Part shown: piece by piece, positions 17,281 through 25,757 of the stretch | Position numbering within the stretch: the stretch's first letter is position 1 | Layout: every line of letters starts with the position of its first letter | Assembly: GCA_001801215.1 (NCBI GenBank) | Contig: MGXA01000071.1 | Span: forward strand, 1 to 42,304 | From: Gallionellales bacterium RIFCSPLOWO2_02_FULL_59_110 | Lineage (GTDB): Bacteria > Pseudomonadota > Gammaproteobacteria > Burkholderiales > Gallionellaceae | Direction of reading: 5' to 3' | DNA length: 42,304 nt | Position numbers and translations under genes: made by a program | Notes under the pieces: model-generated | Database searches by the model: none | The model's input: only the letters and a program-made list of their open reading frames with translations | Told to the model about the DNA's origin: nothing

Positions 17281-17356
17281 AACATGAAAACATGAGAAAA
17301 TTTATCGGCTTCATGATGTTAAACGTTCGATTAAGCGGTCAACTGAGGTTTCTAGG
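17190..17356. mobile_element. Hybrid MITE-like element E2
   Basis: This 167-bp element carries the CCTAGAAACCTCAG ends. Its left part (17190-17280) is the same as the left part of E3 (18122-18212). Its right part (17281-17356) is the reverse complement of the left part of E1. The flanks differ (ATTAT at left, TTGAA at right), so it has no target duplication. It is best read as a recombination product of E1- and E3-type elements. The central GGAATGG palindrome is missing. Confidence 0.7.
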
Positions 17357-18212
17357 TTGAATGGTTATGATGGTCACGCGCATCTGCGGCGGGAGCGGGA
17401 GTTGCGGCGGGAGCCGCGTGGTGGTGGTCGGCGGAGGACGCGATGGCAGTGTGGACACCTTCGACATAATGCATATAGGTCACGTAGGCTTCGACAAACT
17501 CGCGACCCGCATCGACACTCTTGTCCTTGTTTTTGCCGGTTTTCAATGCGTGCTGAAATTTCGCTCGGATCGCCGCCGCCATGTGGTTGCCGATCATCCC
17601 GATCATCTCATCGGCGGAGCCGTTGGCTAGAGCCTTGTCGGCCAGCGCAACGATGGGATCAACCGCTTCGTCCTTGATGCCGCTATATGGTGCGCCTTCG
17701 CCCGCGCGATGCACGCGCACCAGCGTTTCGAGGAAATACCGGTCGGCCAGTTCCATCGCTTCCTTGCCCTTGCCGCGAACCGCGACCGCCCTGGCAAAGG
17801 CCGCCCTGATCTCCGCCTCGTCGTTCTGTTTGACCCACTTCAGGACGGGGGTTATGTCGCCGTTTTTCAGGGCGATCCTGGCTTCCGGGATGATCGGGCC
17901 ACCGGTCGTATCGCAGTGGGCCTGCGCGTTACCGGCAAGCAACAATAAACAAGTCATCGAAAGAAGGGTTGCTATGGAATTTTTGCTGGTGTTGCCTGTA
18001 TTTCTTATCATTACTAATGTCCCCATGTTTTTGGTTGAACCGGATTTGACTCGCATTTTACGTCTCCGCTTATTCCGTGCGGCGCAGCACAGACTGCGGT
18101 TGGCCCGCTTAGTTCCATTATCCTAGAAACCTCAGTTGACCGCTCCATTGAGGTCGCAAGGGAGTGAATATGAAAACAATTCGATACATATCCACGCTCA
18201 CCCATTTGGTGA
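17344..18212. repeat. Tandem duplication, unit 2
   Basis: Second unit of the 869-base duplication. The 63 bases between the two units (17281-17343) come from an inverted copy of the left part of E1. Confidence 0.85.
17352..18056 (-). CDS. DUF6448-type secreted protein, copy B
   Basis: It is identical to copy A over all 232 residues, with the same upstream sequence and ribosome-binding site. One base differs at the end (TTCAA became TTGAA at 17357-17361). This destroys the TGA stop, so the frame runs two codons further (Ser-Thr) and stops at a TAG supplied by the end of element E2. The product is 234 residues. Identity at the DNA level over about 870 bases points to a recent tandem duplication, or to gene conversion. 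Confidence 0.8.
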   Translation of the reverse strand: MRVKSGSTKNMGTLVMIRNTGNTSKNSIATLLSMTCLLLLAGNAQAHCDTTGGPIIPEARIALKNGDITPVLKWVKQNDEAEIRAAFARAVAVRGKGKEAMELADRYFLETLVRVHRAGEGAPYSGIKDEAVDPIVALADKALANGSADEMIGMIGNHMAAAIRAKFQHALKTGKNKDKSVDAGREFVEAYVTYMHYVEGVHTAIASSADHHHAAPAATPAPAADARDHHNHST

Positions 18213-18357
18213 AGTCGCTACGAAGTGTATTGCATGTCCCTCGCGGCGCATGGCGGCGTTGCTCTTCCTCGGAATGGAACGACCATTCCTCGTCGTCGCG
18301 CCTTGCCCTGCACCACGATGAACATACACTACACTCCGTCCAACTGAGGTTTCTAGG
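18122..18357. mobile_element. MITE-like element E3 with 5-bp target duplication
   Basis: A 236-bp element with the same ends as E1 (CCTAGAAACCTCAGTTGACC at left; CAACTGAGGTTTCTAGG at right). ATTAT flanks it on both sides (18117-18121 and 18358-18362). It has the palindrome with GGAATGG-aacga-CCATTCC (18250-18306) and no coding capacity. The right-hand duplication includes the stop codon of ppx (18359-18361). Confidence 0.75.
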
Positions 18358-18358
18358 A

Positions 18359-19834
18359 TTATTGCGGCATAGGCTGAAAACTTATCTCCAGGGTTTTCCA
18401 CTGCCGCACTTCTTCCTGCAACGCTGTTTCGGTCAGCGGGTTCTGTGCCAGCCATCCGGCGTCCATCAGGAGGTGGAATTTTGTGCCGCTGAAATGCCCT
18501 TGCAGGGCGGGTAGTTCGATATTGCTGCGGTTTCGGTAAAACAGCACGGCGAGGCGCAGGCTCATCGCCAGCACGCAATCCTCGGTATTTTTCAGTTGCC
18601 CTTGCAACTTGTCCAGGTTGCCGCGTTGCGCCAGCGCCAGCAGGCTCAGGCGCGCCTGTTCTTTTTTCGAGAAGCCGGGCATATCGGCGTTGGCGAGAAT
18701 GTAGGCGGTGTGCTTGTGGTAACCGCTGTGCGCGACGCTGATGCCGATTTCATGCAGCCTCGCCGTCCAGCCGAGCATGTGCAATGCGGCCTCGCCAGCT
18801 TGGTCGCCGAGGAATTGCCGCGCGAGCAGGTGCGCCAATTGCGCCACGTGCCCGGCCTGCCTGGCATCGATGCGGTAACGCAGCATGAATTGCCGCACCG
18901 TGACATCGCGCATGTCGTTGTCGTGGAAGCGCCCCAGTAAGTCGTACAGCACGCCTTCGCGCAGCGCGCCGAGCGCGGGCTGCATCAGCTCGATGTCCAG
19001 TTCGCAGAAAGCGGCATACATGATGGCGAAGCCGCCTGCCAGGGCGGGTATGCGATCCGGGCGCAAGCCTTGCAGGCCGAGTTTTTGCACGTCGCCCGCC
19101 TTGAGCAGGTCGGCGCGCAGCTGCTCCAGTCCCGCGCGGCTGATGCCGCCTTTGCTGTAGCCGTTCAGCTCCAGTATTTCGCAGATGGCCTTTGCCGTGC
19201 CCGACGAGCCGAGCGCGTGCTGCCATTGCCCCCGGTAATCGGCGGCAATGGTTTGCACCTCCATGCGTGCCGCCAGTTCCGCCTGCTTGAGGTTCTGCTT
19301 GGCGATTTTTCCGTCCGGAAAAAAGCGCTGGCTGTAGCTGACGCTGCCCATGTACAGGCTTTCCAGCTTGAGCGGGGTGAGGCCGTTGCCGACGATGAAT
19401 TCGGTGGAGCCGCCGCCGATGTCCATCACCAGCAGGTTGCCTTCCGATTGCGCCAGGCCGTGCGCCACGCCGAGATAAATCAGGCGCGCTTCCTCGTGTC
19501 CGGCGATGACCTCGATCGGAAATCCCAGGGTGCGTTCGGCTTGCGGGATGAAATCGGCGGCGTTTTTTGCGACGCGCAGCGAGTTGGTTCCCACCGCACG
19601 CACCGCTTCGCGCGGCAGATCGCGCAGGCGCTCGGCAAAACGCCCCAAGGCGGCGAGCGCGCGCTGTTGTGCTTCGGCGTTGAGATATTTCTCGGCGGTG
19701 AGCCCGGCGGCGAGGCGTACCGGTTCGCGCAGTTCATCCAGCATGTAAAGCTGGTCGCCTTCGACGCGCGCCACTTGCAGCCGGAAGCTGTTGGAGCCGA
19801 GGTCTACTGCGGCAAGGATGGGTTGATGTTGCAT
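18359..19834 (-). CDS. ppx: Exopolyphosphatase/pppGpp phosphohydrolase (Ppx/GppA)
   Basis: A protein of 491 residues. The N-terminal actin-like ATPase fold has phosphate-binding loops DLGSNSFRL (about 11-19) and VMDIGGGSTEF (about 140-150). The C-terminal third is the HD-like helical domain (HMLGWTARLHEIGISVAHSG). It degrades inorganic polyphosphate and possibly pppGpp, so it bears on phosphate storage and the stringent response. The length agrees with the 490-510 of the family. The start codon is ATG 19834. The stop codon abuts mobile element E3, which also provides a hairpin downstream that could end the transcript. A small ORF overlaps its 5' end. Confidence 0.92.
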   Translation of the reverse strand: MQHQPILAAVDLGSNSFRLQVARVEGDQLYMLDELREPVRLAAGLTAEKYLNAEAQQRALAALGRFAERLRDLPREAVRAVGTNSLRVAKNAADFIPQAERTLGFPIEVIAGHEEARLIYLGVAHGLAQSEGNLLVMDIGGGSTEFIVGNGLTPLKLESLYMGSVSYSQRFFPDGKIAKQNLKQAELAARMEVQTIAADYRGQWQHALGSSGTAKAICEILELNGYSKGGISRAGLEQLRADLLKAGDVQKLGLQGLRPDRIPALAGGFAIMYAAFCELDIELMQPALGALREGVLYDLLGRFHDNDMRDVTVRQFMLRYRIDARQAGHVAQLAHLLARQFLGDQAGEAALHMLGWTARLHEIGISVAHSGYHKHTAYILANADMPGFSKKEQARLSLLALAQRGNLDKLQGQLKNTEDCVLAMSLRLAVLFYRNRSNIELPALQGHFSGTKFHLLMDAGWLAQNPLTETALQEEVRQWKTLEISFQPMPQ

Positions 19835-20007
19835 AAGTGCTGGGGAGCGGGGAACAGGTTTTCCAGATTGCCGACCAGGCGAAACGCGCCGACCCGCTCA
19901 CCGCTCCCCCAGCTATATCCCGCCGCCACTTGCGGCGTAACCGCCGAGGCAAGCGCGGGAAAAAGCAAATAAAACTGAAAGCAAATGCTGGCGATGGGTG
20001 AACGCAT
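19804..20007 (-). CDS. Small putative secreted protein overlapping the ppx start
   Basis: A 67-residue frame with a good ribosome-binding site (AAAGGAG, five bases before ATG 20007). Its first 22 residues look like a signal peptide (hydrophobic ICFQFYLLFPALASA). The remainder, starting VTPQVAAGYSWGSGERVG, has no family I know. It overlaps ppx by 31 bases in another frame. It could be a real small exported protein, the 5' remnant of a longer gene, or a leader coupling translation to ppx. Confidence 0.4.
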   Translation of the reverse strand: MRSPIASICFQFYLLFPALASAVTPQVAAGYSWGSGERVGAFRLVGNLENLFPAPQHLCNINPSLPQ

Positions 20008-20178
20008 GACAGCTCCTTTGAATGTATGAGTTTTCAATCCGGCGCGCACATCGACACGCCCTCGTCGATCCAACCCTTCGCTACTTTCTCAGTATAGCTA
20101 CAGAACTGCAAGTCGTGGCGAGTAATCGCCAGTGTAGCGTTGCACGCTATCTGGAACTTATGTCAACCGCAAGCGTTG

Positions 20179-20246
20179 CATTGTCGGGCGGAGCCCGACC
20201 TACAATGGGTCGTCCGTAAGTATCGCCAAGAGCGTAACACTACACT
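20179..20246. repeat. Dispersed repeat, left flank of the kinase-HDOD cassette
   Basis: A small palindrome (TCGGGC-gga-GCCCGA) is followed by a 35-base unit at 20212-20246 (begins GTCCGTAAGTATCGCCAAGA, ends ACACTACACT). The unit recurs in the same orientation at 23486-23520 with three differences. It touches the stop codon of the kinase gene. Confidence 0.75.
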
Positions 20247-22587
20247 AGGTTTTTTGCTTGATGGCCAGCACTGCCTGGTTACGCAGGGTGCGCAGCAGCG
20301 AGAGTTGCTGGTGGGAAATATCGATCTGGTTGGCGCCTAACATATCGCCGTAAATCAGGCCGATCGGTTTTCCGTCCACCATCAGCGGAAGCAGGATGAA
20401 GCTGGGTGCATCGACCATATTCCGGTACCAGTTGGGTATCTTGTCGATGATGTTGAGCGAACGGACATCCTCGATGGAAATATCTGCCCCTTTTTCGATA
20501 GCAAGGTGGAACACGTCGGCCTCGAAGCGCAACGGAAAGCGGAAATTCGGGATCAGTTCGCCAACATCCGGGCCGAAGCCGAAGCGGGCGGCCATGATGC
20601 CCTGGGCGTTGTTGCGGATCATGAATAGCGTCCGGTTGAATCCCATGCCGCGGTGCATGGTCTCGAGCACGATTTTCAGCACGTCGTTCAGGTTGAAATC
20701 GCCCATCATGGTGTTGGTCACGTCCTGGATGCCCGCGCCCAGTATCGAGTCGGGGTTGAGCGGCAACGTGAGGCTGTCTTGCTCGCCGTACCTGTCCGCG
20801 ACGGATCTGCCGAGGTCGGTCACACCGTCCATATCGTTTCCGGCCTTTTTCTTCGGGGCGAACGCGGCGTTGGCGACCCATTGGCGCATGCGGCTCAGCA
20901 GGGGGCTGCCGGCGGTGTTGATGTTCAGCACGCCGGAACGCTTCCCTATTTCTTCCAGGCTGTTCTTGAGTATGTCGGGCAGATCCTGTTCCGATATCCT
21001 GACCGCATCCTTGTAGCGCGCCGAAAGCTCGGCCAGCCGCTGGCGCTTGTCCGGGTGGCCCGGCAAAACCGACATGTCGCACAACTCGTAGGCCAGATTG
21101 ATTCTGGCGGTCATCTGCTCCAGGTCGTTTCTCGGCGGGGGAACGGTCTCGCCAGAGAGGGGGCGCATGGTGGCGATCAGGCTCGGCGGGAAATTCCAGT
21201 TGCGCGCCACATTCATGCCCAGTTCCGAATAGGAAATGCCCAGTATCTGCGCGGCGGCGAGTTCCTCGTTTTTCATCGTATCGGCCAAGCGGGCGATTTC
21301 CTGGCTTTCATCGAAAAAATAAAAAATCGCCAGCATCTTGCCGAGGTTGTGGAACAGCGCGCCAATCAGGATTTCCTCCACGTCGCGGACATCGTCCCGG
21401 CTGGAAATTTGCGCGGCCAAATCCCCGGCAAGCACAGCCTTGATGATTTCCTCCTTGAGCTGTGCCGCCTGCGAGCGGTTTTGCATGAAATCCAAGAGCA
21501 ACAGCGAGGCGGCAATGTTGCGCACCGTCTCGAAACCGAGGATGGAAACGGCCTTGGAAATGGTGTTGATGGAACCGCCGAAACGGTTGAAGGCGGCGGT
21601 GTTCACCAGGCGCAGCAGCTTGTTGGTCAGCGCGAGATCCTGCAGGATCACGCTGGTCAGGCGGTTGCTGCTTTCATCCTCGGAGGCGACAATCCTGTTG
21701 ATTTCCGAAATAACGCCGGAAATGGCGGGAAAATCCTGTTTGCTGCGCATGCGCTGCAGCAGAAAACCCATCGTCGCGCTGCGCGACTCGGCGAGATACT
21801 CATCGAGATCTTGCAGCATCGAGGCGGCGTTCGGGTAGCGATCGCCGGGGCTTTTTGCCAGCGCGTTCAGGATGATAGCTTCGAGCGTTTTGTCCAACCC
21901 CGCGTTATGCGCCGATGGTGCGGCGACCTGCTCGTGCACCGCACGGTTCAGCACCTCGAACATGTTCTCGCCGCCTACCGCAAACTCCCCGGTCACCATC
22001 TCGTAGAGTACCGCGCCGACGGCATAGATATCCGAGAGCGGCCCGCCTTGCTGTCCGGAAATGATTTCCGGCGCCACATAGCGGGGCGTGCCGCTCAGGG
22101 GGGAGGCGATGGTTTGCTCGTGGTCGCCGGTCGTTGTCGCGAGGCCGAAGTCCATCACCATCGCCAGGCCACCGCTGGCGATCATGATGTTGGCGGGCTT
22201 CATGTCCAGATGGGAGATACCCTGTTCGTGGGCATAGGACAGCCCTTTCAACACATCGCAGGCTATTTCTGCCGCCCGCGTGAACGGCAGGGATTTTTCC
22301 TGCTTCAGCAATTGGGCGAGGGTTTTGCCTTCGACGTAGGCATAAACCAGATAAGGGGCGCCCTGGTGTTCGCCGTAATCGTACAGGGTGATGATGTTGG
22401 GGTGCTGAAGCTTGCTGACGATGCGCGCCTCGTGAGTCAGCTGCTCGGTTTTATGGCCCAGCTTGCGCAACGTCTTGATGGCAACCCGCCGGTCGAGCTG
22501 TGGGTCGCGCGCAAGATATACCGCTCCCTGCCCGCCCCTGCCAAGCTCGCTCAGAATTTCAAAACGGCCAATGAGTTGTCCGGGCAT
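20245..22587 (-). CDS. Ser/Thr protein kinase-HDOD-GAF fusion protein
   Basis: A 780-residue signalling protein built of three modules. Residues about 6-265 are a Hanks-type kinase: GRGGQGAVYLA loop, Lys38 (VAIKTL), Asp128 in HLDMKPANIM (a non-RD variant, Leu in place of the usual Arg) and DFG with Asp146. Residues about 285-500 are an HDOD domain (FPAISGVISEINRIV, LVNTAAFNRFGGSINTISKAVSILG). Residues about 610-780 are GAF-like (FNRTLFMIRNNAQG, LLPLMVDGKPIGLIYGDM). It probably phosphorylates partner proteins in response to a ligand or a protein bound by the HDOD/GAF parts (inference). No membrane segment was seen. The start is uncertain: ATG 22587 begins right before the kinase fold, while an upstream ATG at 22674 would add 29 residues. 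Confidence 0.88.
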   Translation of the reverse strand: MPGQLIGRFEILSELGRGGQGAVYLARDPQLDRRVAIKTLRKLGHKTEQLTHEARIVSKLQHPNIITLYDYGEHQGAPYLVYAYVEGKTLAQLLKQEKSLPFTRAAEIACDVLKGLSYAHEQGISHLDMKPANIMIASGGLAMVMDFGLATTTGDHEQTIASPLSGTPRYVAPEIISGQQGGPLSDIYAVGAVLYEMVTGEFAVGGENMFEVLNRAVHEQVAAPSAHNAGLDKTLEAIILNALAKSPGDRYPNAASMLQDLDEYLAESRSATMGFLLQRMRSKQDFPAISGVISEINRIVASEDESSNRLTSVILQDLALTNKLLRLVNTAAFNRFGGSINTISKAVSILGFETVRNIAASLLLLDFMQNRSQAAQLKEEIIKAVLAGDLAAQISSRDDVRDVEEILIGALFHNLGKMLAIFYFFDESQEIARLADTMKNEELAAAQILGISYSELGMNVARNWNFPPSLIATMRPLSGETVPPPRNDLEQMTARINLAYELCDMSVLPGHPDKRQRLAELSARYKDAVRISEQDLPDILKNSLEEIGKRSGVLNINTAGSPLLSRMRQWVANAAFAPKKKAGNDMDGVTDLGRSVADRYGEQDSLTLPLNPDSILGAGIQDVTNTMMGDFNLNDVLKIVLETMHRGMGFNRTLFMIRNNAQGIMAARFGFGPDVGELIPNFRFPLRFEADVFHLAIEKGADISIEDVRSLNIIDKIPNWYRNMVDAPSFILLPLMVDGKPIGLIYGDMLGANQIDISHQQLSLLRTLRNQAVLAIKQKT

Positions 22588-22835
22588 GATTAGGCGGAAC
22601 CGACCGGGAATGAAAGATGTTTTTGCTTGATGCGCTGGATATGACGCATGTTTTGCTTGCGAAATTCGTGACATCGCCTTGATGTTCAGACGCGGTCATT
22701 CTACACCAGGATGACGGGCTTTCCGGGTAGCGCGATGCGCGCCCGACAAAAAAGTATAAAATGCGGCAACCGGTTTATTGCGCCGACATTCCGGATTCTC
22801 ATATCAACAATCCTACGGTGCGGGAGGTTTGAAAC

Positions 22836-23345
22836 ATGCAGGAATCGCCATATCTCGAAGGTAATGGATTTCTCGCGGAGAAATTGCAACGCCTTCCTTT
22901 TCTCGGTTCGATAAGCGAAAACTATATCAGGGACATCCTGCGCGTCAGCAAAATAAGGAAGTTCGACGAGGGTGAAGTCATCACCGAAGAGAAGTCCTAC
23001 GACAGTTGGGTCTACATCCTGTTTTCCGGCGCGGTCAGTATCGAAAAAAACGGCAGGCAAATCGCCATATTCAATGAGATCGGCAGCACTTTCGGCGAGC
23101 TTGCGGCTATCGATGGGAAGGCGCGCTCCGCATCCGTTCACGCAATCGGCCCGACGGTTTGTCTCGCCATCGATGCTTCATTCATGAACGAAACGGCGGA
23201 GCCCATCGAACAGGCGCTTTTCGTCTCGGTCTTATATAAGCTTTTTGCCGAGGTCATTGCTCAGCATCTGCGTTCTGCCAACGATGAACTCGTCAAACTG
23301 CGCTCGGAGCTTGAGGTGCTGAAAAGAGAGAAAGGGCTGTCGTAA
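22836..23345 (+). CDS. Cyclic-nucleotide-binding domain protein
   Basis: A 169-residue protein consisting of one cNMP-binding domain (about residues 15-130) and a C-terminal helix likely to form a coiled coil (residues 140-168, LRSANDELVKLRSELEVLKR). The phosphate-binding cassette reads Phe86-Gly-Glu88...Arg97-Ser (FGELAAIDGKARSASV), so cyclic nucleotide binding is plausible. It has no helix-turn-helix, so it is not a CRP-type activator. GGGAGG stands eight bases before ATG 22836. It is divergent from the kinase-HDOD-GAF gene and shares its upstream region, suggesting a common pathway (inference). Confidence 0.85.
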   Translation: MQESPYLEGNGFLAEKLQRLPFLGSISENYIRDILRVSKIRKFDEGEVITEEKSYDSWVYILFSGAVSIEKNGRQIAIFNEIGSTFGELAAIDGKARSASVHAIGPTVCLAIDASFMNETAEPIEQALFVSVLYKLFAEVIAQHLRSANDELVKLRSELEVLKREKGLS

Positions 23346-23424
23346 CAGGCTGCCGATACCACGCCCAGATGGAAGTCGGTGATGGTCACCATAGTGTCGT
23401 GCTCCGCTTCCTGCAATAGCCGGT

Positions 23425-23520
23425 CATGCCGGATAGCGTAGGGTGGGCTCCGCCCACCATGTCGGGCAGGGCCCGACAAGGGGTTGTCCATAAGTATCGC
23501 CAAGAACGCAACACTACACT
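23425..23520. repeat. Dispersed repeat, right flank of the kinase-HDOD cassette
   Basis: Two palindromes (GGTGGGCTCCGCCCACC and TCGGGC-agg-GCCCGA) precede the 35-base unit at 23486-23520, which matches 20212-20246. The unit ends three bases before an ATG of the TonB-dependent receptor gene, so it forms part of that gene's leader. Confidence 0.75.
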
Positions 23521-23544
23521 GGAATGATAATCACAGGAAAATGC

Positions 23545-25737
23545 ATGGAACATAATACAAGGCTCAAAATTTGCCGCATTGCTGGCTGCGCCGCATTCTG
23601 GATTTGTCCCGTAGTATTTGCAGCAGACGAGCCGGGCGTCTCAAGCGCCGTCGCCAACGACGTCCCGCCTGCTCTGGAAGAAGTCGTTGTTACTGCCGAA
23701 CGGCGCCCCCAGCCATTGCACAAGGTGCCGGTTTCCATGGCGGCGCTCACCGGAGAGGATATCGAGCAGTCGAAGATCGTTTCTATCGTCGATGTGCAGC
23801 AGCATGTTCCGGGGTTGACGGTAACCCGTGCTTCTACCGGTCAGTCGCTGCTCTTCATCCGGGGCATCGGCACGGACATCGTCGGATCGGGAGTAGAGGG
23901 CGCGGTGGCGGTGTATATCGACGGTGTCTATCAGAGCCGGTCGTCCGGCACGGCGATGCAGTTCGTCGATGTGAGTCGCGTCGAAGTGCTGAAGGGCCCG
24001 CAAGGCGTCCTGTACGGGCGCAACGCCACGGGCGGGGCGATCAACATCGTATCCAGGGCGCCAGGCGCAGAAACATCTGGGCAGTTCGATATCCTGGCGG
24101 GCAGCTACAACCGGAAAATGGTTCGCGGCACAGTCAGCGGTTCCTTGTCCGAAAATGCGGTGAACGGGCGTTTGTCGTTCCTGCATGACAGCGACGATGG
24201 CGACACCCATAACGCATTGCTCAATCTCAAGGGGAACAGCAGCGATGCCGATGCGCTGCGCGGATCGCTCCAGTTCCTGTCTGGCGACAACCTCGTCGTA
24301 ACGTTCAACGCGCATTACTACCGGGACAATTTCACGACGGCATTCAAGCCGCTGCATCCGGCGGTGAACCCGCTGTTCGCCAAATTCGGCGCGACGGTGA
24401 TCGGCGATCCGCGCACGGTGATGCAGAACTTGCCCAACGAGGTGGATATGACGCAGTCCGGCATAGATGCCAAAGCCGAATGGGATTTGGGTGCGGCGGA
24501 ACTCACGTCGATTACCGCCTTGCACAAGACCGACTACAACATCGAACGCGCCGACCTGGACGGCACCGAAATTCCGCTGATAAGCGTGGGATCGCCAACG
24601 ACGGGCATCGGCATTCCCGAGGTCACGAATTTCTTCTCGCAGGAATTCACGCTGACCTCCAACAACAATGGCCCGCTGTCGTGGACGGGGCTGTTGTCGT
24701 ACACCCACCAGAAGGTTGATGCGCCGGGGTTCAACTTTTTCTTCCCGCTTCTCAATCTGACCACCGACTCGGTGGCGATCGTGGTCACCGACGCGCTGGG
24801 CGTCGGCGGGCAGGCAAGCTATTCATGGGCGAACGGTTTGCGCCTGACCGGGGGAGCGCGCTACAGCATCGAGACGAAAGATCTGGAAAAAGACCAGACC
24901 TATGTCAACGGCACTCTCGTTGGGAGCATGATCGGCAGGAAAACCTGGTCTTCGGTGACGCCCAAGTTGGTGGTCGATTACTCGCCGGACAAGAACCGCA
25001 TGTATTACGCTTCGGCGACCAAGGGTTTCAAAAGCGGCGGCTTCAACACCGTTGCGCCACAGCCGGCCTTCGATCCCGAAACGGCGATCAGCTATGAAAC
25101 CGGCATCAAGTCAAGATTGCTCGATGACCGGCTGCTTCTGAACCTCGCGGCGTTCTACACGAAATACAACGACATGCAGGTGTCCATTGTGTTGGGCGGA
25201 GCGGGCGGCATTTATTCCGAAATCAAGAATGCGGCGAAGGCCGTCAGCAAGGGCATCGAGGCCAGCGCTGTATTGAAGCCGACTGCGCGGTTCGAATTGT
25301 CGGGCGGCGTGCAATTGCTCGATGCGCGGTTTGCCGAATTCATCACGATAGACCCGCAAAACCCGGCGCTGGGCGCAGCCGACCGCAAGGGCAACCCGTT
25401 GTCGCGCGCACCGGATGTTACAGCCAATCTCGCGGCGCAATATACCTGGCCGGCGGCAGGCGGCGCGCTAACGCTGCGCGGCGAGGGCAGCTACCGGTCG
25501 AAAATCTACTACACGCCGTTCAGGAACGACTATGCCAGCGATGCCGGGTTGACCGTCTGGAATGCGCTGCTGGCTTACGAGTCTTCCGGCAAGACCGGGA
25601 TATACGGTGCGGCCTTCGTGAAAAATCTCTCCGACAAGACCTACACCAGGGCGATCTTCGATCCGCAGGGGTTGGGCTATCTCGCCTATTACGCCCCCGC
25701 GCGGACGATAGGCGTCCGGCTTGGCTACCGATACTGA
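23545..25737 (+). CDS. TonB-dependent outer membrane receptor
   Basis: A 730-residue outer membrane receptor with a signal peptide (IAGCAAFWICPVVFAA) and a TonB-box-like segment (ALEEVVVTAERR). The plug domain includes VPVSMAALTGEDIEQS and RVEVLKGPQGVLYGRNATGGAINI. A 22-strand barrel follows and ends with a C-terminal aromatic residue (GVRLGYRY). The plug sequence resembles receptors for siderophores or other small organic ligands found in alphaproteobacteria; the ligand is unknown. ATG 23545 with AGGA six bases upstream is preferred to ATG 23524. The two LuxR genes that converge on it (20-base gap) are likely local regulators (inference). Confidence 0.9.
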   Translation: MEHNTRLKICRIAGCAAFWICPVVFAADEPGVSSAVANDVPPALEEVVVTAERRPQPLHKVPVSMAALTGEDIEQSKIVSIVDVQQHVPGLTVTRASTGQSLLFIRGIGTDIVGSGVEGAVAVYIDGVYQSRSSGTAMQFVDVSRVEVLKGPQGVLYGRNATGGAINIVSRAPGAETSGQFDILAGSYNRKMVRGTVSGSLSENAVNGRLSFLHDSDDGDTHNALLNLKGNSSDADALRGSLQFLSGDNLVVTFNAHYYRDNFTTAFKPLHPAVNPLFAKFGATVIGDPRTVMQNLPNEVDMTQSGIDAKAEWDLGAAELTSITALHKTDYNIERADLDGTEIPLISVGSPTTGIGIPEVTNFFSQEFTLTSNNNGPLSWTGLLSYTHQKVDAPGFNFFFPLLNLTTDSVAIVVTDALGVGGQASYSWANGLRLTGGARYSIETKDLEKDQTYVNGTLVGSMIGRKTWSSVTPKLVVDYSPDKNRMYYASATKGFKSGGFNTVAPQPAFDPETAISYETGIKSRLLDDRLLLNLAAFYTKYNDMQVSIVLGGAGGIYSEIKNAAKAVSKGIEASAVLKPTARFELSGGVQLLDARFAEFITIDPQNPALGAADRKGNPLSRAPDVTANLAAQYTWPAAGGALTLRGEGSYRSKIYYTPFRNDYASDAGLTVWNALLAYESSGKTGIYGAAFVKNLSDKTYTRAIFDPQGLGYLAYYAPARTIGVRLGYRY

Positions 25738-25757
25738 GGTGTCGCTGCTTCGCCTGT

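Noticed and set aside
20653-22593. 646-residue plus-strand frame opposite the kinase gene
   Set aside because: Shadow of the kinase-HDOD-GAF gene, whose motifs are clear on the minus strand.
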